A stretch of DNA of 15,715 nt from NCBI GenBank assembly GCA_035294325.1, contig DATGLE010000029.1, positions 1-15,715 of the forward strand, read 5' to 3'. A program made the position numbers and the translations under genes. Under the pieces are notes generated by a model, which saw nothing but the letters and a program-made list of their open reading frames with translations, made no database searches and had not been told where the DNA came from. Position 1 is the stretch's first letter, and each line of letters opens with the position of its first letter. Below, piece by piece: positions 15,501-15,715 of the stretch. The stretch comes from DATGLE01 sp035294325 (GTDB taxonomy: Bacteria; Chloroflexota; Ktedonobacteria; Ktedonobacterales; Ktedonobacteraceae).

Positions 15501-15679
15501 CGCACAAACTGGTCATGGTTGTAAGGGAGATAGCCGAAGAGGGCGAAGCCGATGGCTTCGACGAGCGTGGTTTTGCCGGAGCCGTTCTCGCCGCTGATGG
15601 CGGTGGTGCCGCGCCGCAAATTGACGACGATACGGCGGTAGCTTTTGATGTTCTCTAACTCGATACGTGTGATGAGCAT
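12557..15679 (-). CDS. Rad50/SbcC-type SMC ATPase
   Basis: A 1040-residue SMC-family ATPase of the Rad50/SbcC type, which bridges and processes DNA ends with the Mre11/SbcD nuclease. N-terminal ABC half: LENIKSYRRIVVNL (8-21), Walker A GENGSGKT (30-37) and Q-loop Q137. A Gln/Glu-rich antiparallel coiled coil fills about 175-890. C-terminal half: signature LSGGE (936-940), Walker B IAFFDEP with D965/E966, D-loop NMDE (970-973) and switch H997 in VISHDD. At the exact centre sits C516-PLLHES-C523, a possible zinc hook but with six residues between cysteines instead of the two of classic Rad50 CxxC. The start ATG has a distant GGAAGG. It is upstream of nurA in one operon; an mre11 homologue could lie beyond the right edge (only 36 bases are visible there). 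The long open frames on the other strand are codon-bias shadows. Confidence 0.93.
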   Translation of the reverse strand: MLITRIELENIKSYRRIVVNLRRGTTAISGENGSGKTTLVEAIGFALFGYLPYNHDQFVREGEKNGRVVVHLVGNDGRPYIVERRCGSVSRWSFYDEEADARLEQRTDVLDKLHALFGIDNERPLDSLFKDALGVPQGTFTAIFLEAASKRKQTFDALLQIEDYKTAADYLLEAQREYKDQMQGQQSKIDLLTFETRDLAAWQAELQEARLLDTQQKEQNIRWTQQLARDSERHSILVGQREQLNALRQRYEYSQKILADRQQRLSEQEQQVQAAQAAQRIVEESRADFERYQEAEEVLKRLRRDEQQRNSLRQQQAELENRLTAQQTKIAGWQERLEEVAAARQQVVELAPLVEQQIELERQRDEAMRQVERYKALLVEGKRLSQQRAAYLCDKEEVGRRIGEIEPLVPIAEQLHERNEILTQLRIRGSERSSKQKQLQEKQALLSERQLEREQLTEKLRKAERNVAAIDEHRREAEEMPGLQERYQQLDNQKSRLQGNIEAYMDSRAQSAGGQCPLLHESCLNIKQRGIASLESYFDNLLAEEQAQMAEVCKQQNAITERMGQIKKYAEALSKRDQYVERRDTLAEQARRNADEIAHLENDIAALAQDLAALTLVEQQIAAAERSYNESRQADARVRELAGLYKQAQQLEEQVQQCERDLNERRQEAASLQDSQAWLAGIEAALRELNDPRASSKTQQAIIAQESHFAQQLQAEQQRLRETEQRLQALQEQLRAYATLDDEIVQHEALRQQSRQGHQNYLQHEQVARLLPERERAYQAQLESVAEAGRSLREVEQAYHEAQAAFNAEELEALSAEIERLRGSLAALARDMKYQQEKINSLEQKIREAEKLLEELEAAQREYQELADLQTMMEQFRKLIKEAGPYVLKAMLSDISAEANRIFGEIMGDHSAQLSWQNDYEIILRRQGVNRTFAQLSGGEQMSAALAVRLALLKKLSALNIAFFDEPTQNMDELRRTNLAEQIRRVRGFDQLIVISHDDTFEQGLDSLVRLQKIDGETLLQSEDSAACEHELAPQAAVLW

Positions 15680-15715
15680 GATGCTTGCCAGCCTTCCCTA
15701 CAAACGCGAAAAAAA

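Noticed and set aside
13070..15658. Very long open frames on the plus strand across the Rad50 gene (13070-14212, 14408-15658)
   Set aside because: They lie antisense to a clearly conserved SMC ATPase and their products are Leu/Ala/Arg-rich without motifs, as expected from the Gln/Glu/Leu-rich coiled-coil codons on the other strand.

Overview
The window reads as bacterial chromosome from a Chloroflexota lineage, most likely Ktedonobacteria-like. This is inferred, not shown: the evidence is moderately high GC, a bacterial NurA next to a Rad50-type ATPase, an RsmD with an APPQY motif in place of the usual (D/N)PPY, large unknown proteins with proline-rich linkers, and long intergenic palindromes. 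There are no rRNA, tRNA, CRISPR, transposase or phage structural genes.

Layout, left to right. Bases 1-631 are sparsely coded: a possible N-terminal fragment of a minus-strand gene running off the left edge, a 37-residue single-helix membrane peptide, and a large hairpin. Bases 632-2173 (minus) encode a polytopic GT-C family glycosyltransferase. Bases 2400-5016 (minus) hold a two-gene unit: a single-pass membrane protein with an extracytoplasmic NTF2-like domain, then an FtsH-type AAA+ zinc protease that lacks the usual extracytoplasmic domain. Bases 5017-5487 are a regulatory region with a good extended -10 promoter reading right, overlapped by a dyad and followed by a structured leader of about 230 nt. 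Bases 5488-7198 (plus) hold an unrecognised 385-residue protein overlapping rsmD (16S rRNA guanine methyltransferase). Bases 7169-8377 (minus) encode a membrane histidine kinase whose 3' end overlaps rsmD tail to tail. Bases 8769-9242 (plus) encode a small helix-turn-helix DNA-binding protein. Bases 9317-11143 (minus) hold a Gfo/Idh/MocA oxidoreductase followed by a ThuA-like protein, a typical sugar or polyol catabolic pair. Bases 11282-15679 (minus) hold a Rad50/SbcC-type SMC ATPase followed 9 bases later by the NurA nuclease, a DNA-end-processing operon whose Mre11 partner, if present, would lie just beyond the right edge.

The most unusual non-genic structure is a set of long, nearly perfect palindromes (23-37 bp stems, 3-7 nt loops) at 550-600, 8592-8652, 9241-9321 and 11191-11249. 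Three of them share similar loop-proximal cores (TGTGTGGG..., AAATGCGCT...) and three share a CTGCG loop on one strand, while the loop-distal stems are unrelated in sequence yet still self-complementary. Three sit where terminators are expected, but the one at 8592-8652 lies between two divergent genes, so termination alone does not explain the family. Protein-level oddities are the FtsH with a missing outer domain and a co-transcribed membrane partner, a C-x6-C hook in the Rad50 homologue, a loss of the acidic residue in RsmD motif IV, and nine cysteines in the sensor half of the histidine kinase.
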